A stretch of DNA of 64,000 bases, from positions 62,001-126,000 of the forward strand of contig NZ_LZLY01000104.1 in NCBI RefSeq assembly GCF_001673535.1. Reading direction: 5' to 3'. Within the stretch, counting starts at the first letter, position 1. Each line of letters starts with the position of its first letter. The notes under the pieces are model-generated. The model worked only from the letters and a program-made list of their open reading frames with translations, did not search any database and had not been told where the DNA came from. The position numbers were made by a program, and so were the translations under genes. The stretch comes from Mycobacterium sp. 1081908.1 (GTDB lineage: Bacteria; Actinomycetota; Actinomycetes; Mycobacteriales; Mycobacteriaceae). Below are positions 15,797 to 23,345 of this stretch, piece by piece.

Positions 15797-15971
15797 GCCG
15801 CAACGATCTCAACTGCCACAACGGTTTCCGCGTCAGAGGACAGAAAGTTTGCCCGCCTCGGAGCGACACCTCGGGCGACCAGGCGGGACGCCGCCAACTA
15901 AAGGTTGTCGCTCGGAGGTGGACACAAGCGGCACCGCCGCGGCCAGCGACCCATGTGGCGCATGTGACACG

Positions 15972-16361
15972 CTAGCTGTTGCGCCGGATTTTCAGCACGG
16001 TGGTGATCATCGGAAGCTGCAGCGGCAGCCGAGCAAGGGCGGCGACTCGCATCGGCCACGGCTTGCCCCACCACAACCGGACCATGTTGACGTTGGCCGG
16101 GAACACCGCGACGAACAGCAGGGCGGCCGCCAGCGCCGCAAATCGCCGGGTGCGGCGCGGCAACAGCAGGGCGCCGATCGACACCTCGGCGGCTCCCGAC
16201 ACGTAGGTGTACAGCCGCGCGTCTCCGGGCAACTCCGCGGGAACGATCCCGTCGAACGGTTTGGGTGCCAGGAAGTGGAGGGTGCCGATGCCCATCAGCA
16301 TCGCACCGACGCGATACGCGGCCGTCTGGGTGGTGTCACGCCGAGCTCCGGGTCTGGTCAT
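15972..16361 (-). CDS. DoxX-like membrane protein
   Basis: A 129-aa protein with four predicted membrane segments (AAYRVGAMLMGIGTLHFLAP, YTYVSGAAEVSIGALLL, FAALAAALLFVAVFPANVNMV and LQLPMITTVL). The layout and the FPANVNMVRLWWGKPWP loop match small DoxX/DUF-type membrane proteins common in mycobacteria. ATG 16361 begins the conserved region; an upstream extension would enter the promoter of the divergent gene. Function is unknown; some relatives join redox-stress membrane complexes, but nothing here shows this. The start is about 150 bp from the divergent exported protein at 16513. Confidence 0.75.
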   Translation of the reverse strand: MTRPGARRDTTQTAAYRVGAMLMGIGTLHFLAPKPFDGIVPAELPGDARLYTYVSGAAEVSIGALLLPRRTRRFAALAAALLFVAVFPANVNMVRLWWGKPWPMRVAALARLPLQLPMITTVLKIRRNS

Positions 16362-16427
16362 CGACCCATTGTGTCCTGCCGGCCGTGGAAGCTCATGACT
16401 CGCACAGCGACCACGGCCCAGCGCCTC

Positions 16428-16477
16428 GAAACTGTAGTGAAATCCCTGATGCGCTGGGCTGGCCTGCTCAATAGCGT
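16428..16477 (+). promoter_or_regulatory. Regulon promoter, copy 1 (24-bp box + 20 bp + -10)
   Basis: The box runs GAAACTGTAGTGAAAT then CCCTGATG (16428-16451). Exactly 20 bp later is TAGCGT (16472-16477), a TANNNT-type -10, giving a leader of about 30 nt before ATG 16513. The same arrangement is seen at 20207, 22384 (minus) and 23372 (minus). The spacing and near identity of the boxes argue for an activator site positioned over the -35 region. Confidence 0.7.
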
Positions 16478-16512
16478 CCGATCTGCTGACAGTGGACTCG
16501 AAAGGACCTCTC

Positions 16513-17352
16513 ATGCCCAGGCTCATGGTCATTAGGAAAGGCGCAGCGGTCATAGCGGCGCTGATTGGGGTTGCCGGGACATCGCTGCTGCCGGTCGCGT
16601 CCGCGGACACGCTGTCCAATGGGCTCACTGTGACCTGCAAGCCAGACAGCGACGTCCACGTGACCTGCATCATTGGCGGCTGCGAGCGAGTGAACGGCGA
16701 TTACGTCATCGACGCGGTGCACGTGAGGATCGAAGACGGGAACCAACAGGAATACCCATTCAAGTGCATCAACGGTCAGACGGCCAGGGTCGGCTACGAC
16801 GTATACGCAACCGGCTCCCACGCCGCGGACCGCAAGATCAGCGTCCAGGGCTGCCGCAAACAGACCCTTTCGGGGGACTGGTGCGGCCCCTGGGCGGACT
16901 ACAACTACACGAGTGCGCCCAAACCTGCCGCACCTGCCCCGGCCCCTGCGCCAGCGCCAGACGCAAACAGGCCCGTCCATTGCACAGCGGGCTACAACCT
17001 GCCCCCGGGCTCGGATTGCTCCAAGACTCCCAATCCCAATCCGCCTGCGGCACCGGCGCCGGTGACCAACGCGATCGGGTTGTCGTTCGGTCCTGTGAGT
17101 GGCAATGGCGTTACCGGCAAGAGCATCACCGCGACGGTGACGAACTCATCGGCACTGACGGCGAAGTGCACCTATGACTCGACCCCGGGCGGCAATCACC
17201 AGGACTTCACCGTTGGGCCTAAGCAGCCTGGGCAGCTGGTCTTTAATGGCTTCGGGCTTCCGGTCAGGTACCACGTAACAGTCTCGTGCCACGACGCCAG
17301 CGGTAAGCAGACTCAGGAAATCGGTCACGCGGAGACGGATGTGACGTTCTAG
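16513..17352 (+). CDS. Exported Cys-rich protein of unknown function
   Basis: A 279-aa exported protein; ATG 16513 is preferred because GAAAGGAC lies 7 bp upstream. A signal peptide (about residues 1-33, ending VASA/DT) is followed by a Cys-rich domain (residues of about 40-135, with at least six Cys) and a Pro-Ala linker (PAAPAPAPAPAPD). A short Cys motif (CTAGYNLPPGSDC) and a C-terminal Ig-like beta domain (IGLSFGPVSGNGVTGKSIT, CTYDSTPGG, YHVTVSCHD) complete the protein. The family is not recognised. It is driven by copy 1 of the shared promoter, which links it to the exported proteins at 20297 and 22529. Confidence 0.75.
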   Translation: MPRLMVIRKGAAVIAALIGVAGTSLLPVASADTLSNGLTVTCKPDSDVHVTCIIGGCERVNGDYVIDAVHVRIEDGNQQEYPFKCINGQTARVGYDVYATGSHAADRKISVQGCRKQTLSGDWCGPWADYNYTSAPKPAAPAPAPAPAPDANRPVHCTAGYNLPPGSDCSKTPNPNPPAAPAPVTNAIGLSFGPVSGNGVTGKSITATVTNSSALTAKCTYDSTPGGNHQDFTVGPKQPGQLVFNGFGLPVRYHVTVSCHDASGKQTQEIGHAETDVTF

Positions 17353-17428
17353 GCGCCACCGGAAAGAGCTTGATTGGCTGGCCAATAGACGCTGCCCGCA
17401 GCCTGAACGTAGGCCGTTACTATTGCCC

Positions 17429-17447
17429 ATACGGTATTTGATACGAT
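17429..17447 (+). promoter_or_regulatory. Putative operator/-10 upstream of the thiolase
   Basis: ATACGGTATTTGATAC (17429-17444) contains two overlapping inverted repeats, ATAC-G-GTAT and GTAT-TTG-ATAC. It overlaps a possible -10, TACGAT (17442-17447). It lies about 75 bp before ATG 17520. A TetR- or GntR-type dimer site is plausible; no regulator gene is adjacent. Confidence 0.35.
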
Positions 17448-17519
17448 TCGCCTCGCGGCGTCTGACCGCGCCTTTCGCCCGTGCTGCCGACCGCAGCCAG
17501 ACATTTCGAGGTTGAGAAC

Positions 17520-18695
17520 ATGGCTACACCCGTCATCGTCGGAGCAGTCAGGACCGCGATCGGGCGCTCCTTCAAGGGGACGCTCGTCAACACGCCGCCA
17601 GAGACGCTCGTCACCACGGTGCTCCCCGAGGTGGTGCGTCGGTCCGGTGTCGACCCGTCGGTCATCGACGACATCATCTTCGCCGAATCGCATTACGGTG
17701 GAGGGGATCTGGCGCGTTATGCGGCCGCCGCGACCGGCATGGAGGACATTCCCGGCCAGGCGGTGAACCGGCACTGCGCGGGCAGCCTCACCGCCATCGG
17801 CAACGCCGCGGCCCAGATCGGCTCCGGGATGGAGCGGGTGCTCATCGCGGGCGGGGTGCAGTCGCTGTCGATGACGCCGCTGATGAACCAGCGGATTCCG
17901 GGTCCCGAGCTGAAGTTCGAGGAGCGCTGGCTGCCGCCCACCCACGTCGAGACCCCGGACGCGCCCACCAAGGACATGTCGATCACGGTGGGCTGGAACA
18001 CCGCCCAGACGGTCGGCATCACCCGCGAGGAGATGGACGCCTGGGCCGCCCGGTCGCATCAGCGCGCCATCGCGGCCATCGACGCGGGCAAATTCGTCGA
18101 CGAGATCGTTCCGCTGAAGATCACCCAGCTGGACGGGTCGGTGACTGACTTCTCGGTCGACGAGCATCCGCGTCGTGACACCACCGTAGAGAAACTCGCC
18201 GCGCTCAAGGTGCTACACCCCGAGATCGAGGGGTTCTCCATCACGGCGGGCAACAGCAGCGGCACCAACGACGCCGCCGCAGCGGTCGCCCTCGTCGACC
18301 GCGAGTACGCGGAAGCGGAAAAGCTCAACGTGATGGGCACGGTCAAGGCTTGGGCCGCCGTGGGCGTGCCGCCCCGGGACTGCGGTCTGGGCGCCGTCAA
18401 GGTGATCGGGAAGGTGCTCCAGCGCGCCGGCCTATCGGTCGGCGATGTGGCGCTGTGGGAGATCAACGAGGCGTTCGCCTCGGTGCCGATCGCGGCATGC
18501 CGCGAGTACGGCATCGACGACGAAAAGGTCAATTTCTCCGGAAGTGGCTGCAGCCTGGGCCATCCCATCGCGGCATCGGGTGCGCGCATGGTCACCACGT
18601 TGACCTACGAGCTGGCCCGCCGCGGCGGTGGCATCGGCGTCGCCGCCATGTGCGCCGGCGGTGGCCAGGGCGGGGCGGTCGTCATCGAGGTCTGA
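17520..18695 (+). CDS. Acetyl-CoA acetyltransferase / thiolase (FadA type)
   Basis: A 391-aa thiolase. The acylated nucleophile is Cys86 in AVNRHCAGSL. GNSSGTNDAAAA is the substrate-loop signature, GHPIAASGARM supplies the His, and CAGGGQGGAVV near the C-terminus supplies the second active-site Cys. It catalyses reversible cleavage or condensation of 3-ketoacyl-CoA, in the cytosol. ATG 17520 starts at the conserved ATPVIVGAVRT. It has no fad neighbours, being flanked by exported-protein genes, so its pathway (beta-oxidation or sterol side chain) cannot be assigned. It converges with 18706. Confidence 0.92.
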   Translation: MATPVIVGAVRTAIGRSFKGTLVNTPPETLVTTVLPEVVRRSGVDPSVIDDIIFAESHYGGGDLARYAAAATGMEDIPGQAVNRHCAGSLTAIGNAAAQIGSGMERVLIAGGVQSLSMTPLMNQRIPGPELKFEERWLPPTHVETPDAPTKDMSITVGWNTAQTVGITREEMDAWAARSHQRAIAAIDAGKFVDEIVPLKITQLDGSVTDFSVDEHPRRDTTVEKLAALKVLHPEIEGFSITAGNSSGTNDAAAAVALVDREYAEAEKLNVMGTVKAWAAVGVPPRDCGLGAVKVIGKVLQRAGLSVGDVALWEINEAFASVPIAACREYGIDDEKVNFSGSGCSLGHPIAASGARMVTTLTYELARRGGGIGVAAMCAGGGQGGAVVIEV

Positions 18696-18705
18696 GCTGC
18701 CGTCT

Positions 18706-19320
18706 CTAATTGCAGAACGTATAGCCGATGAATTGGGTGTCGCGACCGTTGCCGACGGCGTAGTTCACGTAGTGCACCGCCGGCATTCCGTTGTACTGAG
18801 TGGTCATTTTCTGCGCGGTGGGCGGCGGGACATCCTTGGGGAACGCCAGGATCATGTCGGCGAAAATCCTGAGCCCGACCTGGCAGATGGCATCCGGACG
18901 CGGCGGCTGCGGATTCCACGCATGCACGACGACCGGATCGGTGAGTTGATAGCCGGCCGCGCAATTCGGATCGCACATTTTGAAGACGGCGGTGCCGGTC
19001 CCGTCGGCTCCCTGTGATCCCCACGAGCTCCACGACATGTCTTGCAGCGCAACGGCTACGCTCGCGCAGCCCAGGACATTGAGTTTCTTTGGACGCTCGG
19101 CCGGTTGAACCGCTGGGTTGTAGCAGGCCGGAATGGCGAAGCTGGTCGGCGGCGCGGGCTGGGTGGTCGGCGGCGCGGCGCCATTCTGGTCCTTCGTCAG
19201 CTTGATCCCGACGAAGCCGAGCCCACCAATCAGCAGAACGGCCAGCACCGCACCGATCACGGTCTTGCGCCCCCGCGGAATCCGCCGCGGCCGGCTCGAT
19301 GAAGAGACGTTGCCGCTCAC
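18706..19320 (-). CDS. Membrane-anchored extracytoplasmic protein, unknown function
   Basis: About 204 aa from GTG 19320. This start is chosen because TAACCT, a TANNNT -10, ends 7 bp upstream and would give a leaderless mRNA; GTG 19326 and ATG 19410 are alternatives. A basic cytoplasmic N-terminus (RPRRIPRGRK) precedes one membrane helix (TVIGAVLAVLLIGGLGFVGI). A Pro/Thr linker then leads to an outer domain with about six Cys (IPACYNP, VLGCASV, MCDPNCAAGY, ICQVG, and a final FCN). The topology is type II, with the C-terminal domain outside. No function is recognised. It is divergent from the CysQ-like gene. Confidence 0.7.
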   Translation of the reverse strand: MSGNVSSSSRPRRIPRGRKTVIGAVLAVLLIGGLGFVGIKLTKDQNGAAPPTTQPAPPTSFAIPACYNPAVQPAERPKKLNVLGCASVAVALQDMSWSSWGSQGADGTGTAVFKMCDPNCAAGYQLTDPVVVHAWNPQPPRPDAICQVGLRIFADMILAFPKDVPPPTAQKMTTQYNGMPAVHYVNYAVGNGRDTQFIGYTFCN

Positions 19321-19442
19321 GTTCACCAGGTTATGGCAGAAACGTCGCCCCCGGGGTGGCGGGCGCCGCACTAATCGCGGCACGGTAAGTTTGGTAAGTC
19401 CGACCAACATATTGAGGATAGCGATGATCTCCGGAGTGACCG

Positions 19443-20171
19443 ATGAATGACCACGGGCTGGCCGCGCGGTTGGCCACCGAGGCTGGGCGGCTGCTGCTCG
19501 GAGTGCGTGACGAATTCGCCGATGCCGATGCCAGCGAGCGGAAAGCCGCGGGGGACAAGCGATCCCACGACTTTCTCATGGCAGCGCTCGCGAACGAGCG
19601 CCCCGACGACGCGGTGCTATCCGAGGAGGGCGCCGACGATCCGGTGCGGCTGCGCTCGCAGCGGGTGTGGATTGTCGATCCTCTCGACGGCACGCGGGAA
19701 TTCTCCGAGCTCGGCCGCGACGACTGGGCGGTGCACGTGGCGCTGTGGCAGGAGGGTGAACTCGTTGCCGGAGCGGTGGCGCTACCGGCGCAGGGCATCA
19801 CCTTGGCCACACCGGACGTGGCCGCGCCTCCCGCCGCACCGAGCAAGCCGCGAATCGTGGTATCACGCACCCGGCCCCCCGCGATTGCGTTGGCCGTTCG
19901 CGATGCCCTGGATGGCGTCTTGGTGGAAATGGGTTCGGCCGGAGCCAAGGTGGCGTCGATCGTGCAGGGCTTGTCCGACGTCTACGTCCACGCCGGTGGG
20001 CAGTTCGAATGGGACTCGGCCGCCCCGGTGGCGGTGGCCCGGGCCGCGGGCTTGCACGCCTCTCGCATCGACGGTTCGCCATTGGCCTACAACCAGCCGG
20101 ACCCGAAGCTGCCGGACCTGGTGGTGTGCCGTCCCGAGCTTGCCGCCGCCGTGCTCGCGGTCACCGGCTGA
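19443..20171 (+). CDS. Inositol-monophosphatase superfamily, CysQ-like phosphatase
   Basis: A 242-aa Li+-sensitive phosphatase-fold protein. The metal-binding motifs are AVLSEEG (about residue 58), WIVDPLDGTREFS (the DPLDGT signature) and WDSAAPVAVARAAGL near the C-terminus. The sequence resembles mycobacterial CysQ (Rv2131c type), which removes the 3' phosphate of PAPS/PAP in sulfur assimilation and can also hydrolyse inositol phosphates and fructose 1,6-bisphosphate. It is somewhat shorter than Rv2131c as I recall it, so it may be a second paralogue. GGAG lies upstream of ATG 19443. The gene ends just before promoter copy 2. Confidence 0.82.
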   Translation: MNDHGLAARLATEAGRLLLGVRDEFADADASERKAAGDKRSHDFLMAALANERPDDAVLSEEGADDPVRLRSQRVWIVDPLDGTREFSELGRDDWAVHVALWQEGELVAGAVALPAQGITLATPDVAAPPAAPSKPRIVVSRTRPPAIALAVRDALDGVLVEMGSAGAKVASIVQGLSDVYVHAGGQFEWDSAAPVAVARAAGLHASRIDGSPLAYNQPDPKLPDLVVCRPELAAAVLAVTG

Positions 20172-20206
20172 CGTCCAAGCCTCCCTCACGAGTGTGGAGG
20201 GCAGGC

Positions 20207-20256
20207 GAAACTGTAGTGAAACCCCTGATGTGGCGGGTGCTCGCGGACCATAGCGT
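20207..20256 (+). promoter_or_regulatory. Regulon promoter, copy 2
   Basis: GAAACTGTAGTGAAAC then CCCTGATG (20207-20230) differs from copy 1 by one base. Exactly 20 bp later is TAGCGT (20251-20256), identical to copy 1. The predicted leader to GTG 20297 is about 34 nt and contains GGAGAGG. The bases between box and -10 are not conserved with copy 1, so this is not just a recent duplication of the whole region. Confidence 0.7.
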
Positions 20257-20296
20257 CGGATCTCGTAACGCTTAGTCGCCGGAGAGGAATCCGAAC

Positions 20297-20965
20297 GTGT
20301 TCAGGGGTCAGGTCGTGACGGCCGCTCTGTCGTCGTCTGCCATCATCAGCGCGATTGCGGTCGGGATTCCGGCGCTGGCGCCCGCGGACGAGGGATGCCC
20401 CAACAACCTCGTCCCACGCAACGCGCGTCCGGGTGATCAAGTATGCGTTACCAAGCAAGTCGCTGCTGAGATCGCACAGGAGAATGCCAACGCGCCTAAC
20501 CTCCGCGAGCCGAAGGGTGGTGCGTACGGGCCCCAGACCTGCCAGCCCGGTTACGTCTGGCGCGAAGCGTTCGACGGGGATGCGGTGTGCGTTGTTCCGC
20601 AGCGCCGTCAAGAAACCTGGAACGAGAACGCCGGTGCGGGGTTCGGCCCAACTGGTGGGGCTCCGTATGCCAAACCACCGGGTATCAGCGTCCCCGTCGT
20701 TCCCATTCCGGGAGGACCGAGCCAGCCGATAGGCACGCCGCCCCTGCCGACGCCGGGGGCTCCACCGCCTGGGTTGCCGGGGCAATCACATCCGCCGCCA
20801 CCCGGAGGAACCACCTCGGGTGCTCCGCCGAACAACGTAACTACGGCGCGCCCGACGCCCGGCGTCACGACGCCCTTGCCGAGTCCCAAGGCGACGACTT
20901 CCCAACCGCTACCGTCGCCAACGAAGAAGCCGTGCGATCCCAAGGTAGACATATGCGTAAGCTAG
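20297..20965 (+). CDS. Exported protein with RPGD...YGP...VWRE domain and Pro-rich tail
   Basis: A 222-aa exported protein from GTG 20297, with GGAGAGGAAT upstream. The signal peptide ends near LAPADEG. Residues of about 33-125 form a domain with RPGDQVCV, ENANAP, GGAYGPQTCQPGYVWREAF, DGDAVCVVPQRRQETW and ENAGAG, containing four or five Cys. This repeat type is widespread in exported actinobacterial proteins. The rest is a Pro/Thr/Gly-rich tail ending KKPCDPKVDICVS with two more Cys. The protein at 22529 shares the domain at high identity but has a different C-terminal half. Both genes carry the shared promoter. Function is unknown. Confidence 0.75.
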   Translation: MFRGQVVTAALSSSAIISAIAVGIPALAPADEGCPNNLVPRNARPGDQVCVTKQVAAEIAQENANAPNLREPKGGAYGPQTCQPGYVWREAFDGDAVCVVPQRRQETWNENAGAGFGPTGGAPYAKPPGISVPVVPIPGGPSQPIGTPPLPTPGAPPPGLPGQSHPPPPGGTTSGAPPNNVTTARPTPGVTTPLPSPKATTSQPLPSPTKKPCDPKVDICVS

Positions 20966-20982
20966 CGATCCGGTGAAATGCA

Positions 20983-21465
20983 GTGGGCCATAGAAGAATT
21001 GGCTCGTGCCTTGCGATCGGGCTATTGGCTACGGTCTGCACCGTCGTAGGGTATTTGCGGGGCGGGGCACCGGGTGACTATAGCCTGATCTCGACGTCCG
21101 CCCCACCGGCGCCGCCCGCGATTCCGTTGACACCGAACGGCCAAGGATACGTGCGGGTGGCGACCAAGTCGGGATCGACTAGCTGCTCGATCAACGCGGA
21201 ACTGGTTGCCTGTCAGACCGCGGCGAACAATTGGCCCACCACCCCTGGTGGGCGGCATTACCACGCCGTCAGTGTCGCAGCGGACGGCCAATTACACTGG
21301 GTCGAAGCCGATCTCGGTGCGCTCGAGGGTCGTGTCACGCTTGAATTTCAAACCTATACCGCACAAGGCTGGACGATCGTCGCCACTCCAGACAGCACGC
21401 GGTTCACCAATGATCGCAGCGGTCATGGCATGTCGGTTGGCGATCAAAGTGTGGCCTCGTTCTGA
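20983..21465 (+). CDS. Membrane-anchored/exported conserved mycobacterial protein
   Basis: A 160-aa protein from GTG 20983, 17 bp after the previous stop, so it is likely the second gene of that transcript. An N-terminal hydrophobic segment (SCLAIGLLATVCTVVGYL) is a signal anchor. The mature part (YVRVATKSGSTSCSINAEL, VACQTAANNWPTTPG, HAVSVAADGQLHWVEADLG, YTAQGWTIVA) is a compact beta-rich domain that recurs in mycobacterial exported proteins, with two Cys that could pair. No enzymatic motif is visible. The role is unknown. Confidence 0.7.
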   Translation: MGHRRIGSCLAIGLLATVCTVVGYLRGGAPGDYSLISTSAPPAPPAIPLTPNGQGYVRVATKSGSTSCSINAELVACQTAANNWPTTPGGRHYHAVSVAADGQLHWVEADLGALEGRVTLEFQTYTAQGWTIVATPDSTRFTNDRSGHGMSVGDQSVASF

Positions 21466-21516
21466 AGATTCAGCAACCGCGTGAAAGTAACGTCACTACA
21501 AACGTTAGGAGTCCTG

Positions 21517-22032
21517 ATGCAGACGAAGGTCAAGCATCTGGTGGTCGTGACGGCCCTCAGCTGTACGGTGGCAAGCTGCCAATCACACGCGAGTACCCCC
21601 AGCGGCCGGCAAGGCGATGCGGCCGGTGCAGCCTCGAGCGCAAGCAAACCGATCGACGCATGCTCCATGCTGTCACCGCAAGACATTTCGGCAATCCTGG
21701 GCGTCACCGTCCAAGGCAAATCGACCGGCAAGGACCCTGAGATGGCCGGTTGTTCCTGGGATAATCCCGCGACTCTCGAATCCGTGTCGATCACGATCAG
21801 CAATCCAGGCACGGCACGCAACAACAAATTGCCTCCACCGGAGCCCGGCTTCCCCGATCCGTCAAAACCGGGACCCGATGGCATGCGTCTGCTGGGCGGC
21901 GGCCAAGTCGAGTTCGCCGCTGGCAATAGAGTCAATACTGTTCAGGTTGCGGTGCTGAAACTCTCGCCAGACCAGGCTAATTCGGCTGCCATCAACCTCG
22001 CCCGAAGGATCGCTCCCCAGGTACCGCAGTAA
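21517..22032 (+). CDS. DUF3558-type lipoprotein
   Basis: A 171-aa lipoprotein from ATG 21517, with AGGAG 6 bp upstream. The signal peptide MQTKVKHLVVVTALSCTVASC ends in a lipobox (VASC), with the lipidated Cys near residue 21. The mature domain shows the DUF3558 pattern: IDACSMLSPQDISAILGVTVQG, AGCSWDNP, then VSITISNPG and C-terminal helices. DUF3558 lipoproteins are abundant in mycobacteria and have no established function. It lies 51 bp after the previous gene on the same strand and may belong to the operon starting at 20297. It converges with 22058. Confidence 0.82.
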   Translation: MQTKVKHLVVVTALSCTVASCQSHASTPSGRQGDAAGAASSASKPIDACSMLSPQDISAILGVTVQGKSTGKDPEMAGCSWDNPATLESVSITISNPGTARNNKLPPPEPGFPDPSKPGPDGMRLLGGGQVEFAAGNRVNTVQVAVLKLSPDQANSAAINLARRIAPQVPQ

Positions 22033-22057
22033 GAACGGTTGCGCCGAACTTGGGCAA

Positions 22058-22351
22058 TCACTCGCCCGTGGCCGACCATCCGATAACGGCGCTGATCCGC
22101 TCGGCGGGAGCCCCGGCGTCGACGCACAGCTGTGCGACCGTTTCTGCCGATTCGGCGGCGAAGACGCCGAAGGCGTAGCCATCTGCCGGGACGGCCAGCG
22201 CCATCAGCAATCGAACCCGCGTACCGCGCGCCGAGATGGAGGCGGCGCCGTCGTTGAGACGCCCCGCCGTCTCGCCGATGGAACATGCCGGTGCCTGGGG
22301 CCCGTACCACTCGACGAGGAAGCGCTCAACATTCGCCGCGTCAGGACCCAT
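22058..22351 (-). CDS. Small conserved hypothetical protein, probably leaderless
   Basis: A 97-aa cytosolic protein (FLVEWYGPQAP, LLMALAVPADGYAFGVFAAESAETVAQLC, AERISAVIGW) with an alpha/beta ferredoxin-like pattern reminiscent of DUF4242-type small proteins. The family is not certain. ATG 22351 lies 6 bp after TAGCTT, the -10 of promoter copy 3, so a leaderless mRNA is predicted. This links the protein to the same regulon as the exported proteins at 16513, 20297 and 22529. It is the only member without a signal peptide. Confidence 0.6.
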   Translation of the reverse strand: MGPDAANVERFLVEWYGPQAPACSIGETAGRLNDGAASISARGTRVRLLMALAVPADGYAFGVFAAESAETVAQLCVDAGAPAERISAVIGWSATGE

Positions 22352-22357
22352 TGGCCC

Positions 22358-22409
22358 AAGCTATCCAGCGTCGGCGCGGCTGGCATCAGGGGTTTTCCTA
22401 CTGTTTGGG
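22358..22409 (-). promoter_or_regulatory. Regulon promoter, copy 3, leaderless
   Basis: On the minus strand the box reads CAAACAGTAGGAAAAC then CCCTGATG (22407-22384), 20 of 24 bases matching copy 2. Exactly 20 bp later is TAGCTT (22363-22358), then 6 bp, then ATG 22351. The upstream half also matches the 3' end of the LAL gene at 23488, including its stop codon. Confidence 0.6.
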
Positions 22410-22452
22410 CGATTCCGCATTTGTGGATCCTTCGATGCCCGACGCAGACGAT

Positions 22453-22502
22453 TCGCTACCGGCCCGGAAGCCTTGCTACATCAGGGATTACGGTGCATGA
22501 CG
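22453..22502 (-). promoter_or_regulatory. Degenerate fifth copy of the regulon promoter
   Basis: On the minus strand AATCCCTGATG is followed after exactly 20 bp by TAGCGA (22458-22453). The left half of the 24-bp box is largely lost (about 14 of 24 matches). It lies upstream of copy 3 in the same orientation and may be a relic or a weak second promoter for the gene at 22351. Confidence 0.35.
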
Positions 22503-22528
22503 TCGACGGCCTTTGGGGTGCCGTGAAC

Positions 22529-23275
22529 TTAGGGCATTTGGTAGGCGCACCTGCCGGGCTTGTGCTCGGTGAGCGGGACGGGCTTGCCATCCACCTGGAT
22601 CGCGCAGTCGTGAGTACCGTGGTGGTCGGTGTAGTTCAACGCCAGGAGTTTGCTCCCCGTCACCTGCACCGTCTGCGACCACGGTGTCGGAACCCACGTG
22701 GTTGTGCTGGCCGGATAGACCGGGGTTCCCGGGTCGGGGATGACCGAGAAGACGTCGCCGCCGCCGAGGACCTGATAGGTGACGGTGTGGGCGCCGGGCC
22801 CATTCTGCGGCTGGAGGCCACCGGTGGCCCCGACGCCGGCATTTGCATTTTCCTGCCACGTTTCTTGCCGTCGCTGCGGACTGACACACACCGCATCGCC
22901 GTCGTAGCCCTCGCGCCACACCAAGCCCGAGACGCACGTCTTCGGCCCATAGGCGCCGCCGCCGGCATACCCCTGACCTCGCGCAGCGGCGGCGTTCTCG
23001 CTTTGCACTTCTTGAGCGATATTGGGCGGCACACAAACGTTGTCGCCGGGCCGGGTCAGTCGCGGAACCTCACCGCGGACGTTGCCGGGAATGCAACCGC
23101 CATCAGCCGAGGCGGGAGGTGACGCGGCCAAACCGCCGGCGACAATGAGCGCAGTCGCACACATCTGCAACGTAGCTGAGGGCCACTTCGCGTGGCGGAT
23201 AATCCGAGCAGCATGCCGCGAGCTGCGATTGAGGCTCGCCGCGCGCGCTGGTCCTGAAGAAGCGGGACTGGGCAT
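22529..23275 (-). CDS. Exported protein sharing the RPGD...YGP...VWRE domain
   Basis: A 248-aa exported protein. ATG 23275 is chosen because GAGGAG lies 7 bp upstream; the signal peptide core (CATALIVAGGLAASPPASADGG) comes after a long basic n-region. The first domain (LTRPGDNVCVPP, ENAAAARGQ, GGAYGPKTCVSGLVWREGY, DGDAVCVSPQRRQETW, ENANAGVG) is strongly similar to that of 20297. The second half differs: TVTYQVLGGGDVFSV and LALNYTDHHGTHDCAIQVDG resemble a small beta domain with a Cys pair closed by GRCAYQ. Promoter copy 4 lies about 70 bp upstream. Function is unknown. Confidence 0.78.
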   Translation of the reverse strand: MPSPASSGPARAASLNRSSRHAARIIRHAKWPSATLQMCATALIVAGGLAASPPASADGGCIPGNVRGEVPRLTRPGDNVCVPPNIAQEVQSENAAAARGQGYAGGGAYGPKTCVSGLVWREGYDGDAVCVSPQRRQETWQENANAGVGATGGLQPQNGPGAHTVTYQVLGGGDVFSVIPDPGTPVYPASTTTWVPTPWSQTVQVTGSKLLALNYTDHHGTHDCAIQVDGKPVPLTEHKPGRCAYQMP

Positions 23276-23345
23276 GGAAGGTCTCCTCTGGAATTCCCGA
23301 TCACTGCTCAAGGCGATGGCGGCGCTTGGGTTATACCTGACACTG

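Noticed and set aside
15579..16535. Continuous plus-strand open frame taken as one protein
   Set aside because: Only the first 39 codons resemble a protein family. The rest is antisense to a transporter fragment and to the DoxX-like gene, and has the Arg/Gln/His-rich look of a shadow frame.
22441..22500. A third LAL LuxR gene upstream of 22409
   Set aside because: Only about 25 bp match the LAL 3' end. Further upstream no HTH or other LAL sequence can be read on the minus strand, so a gene cannot be called.
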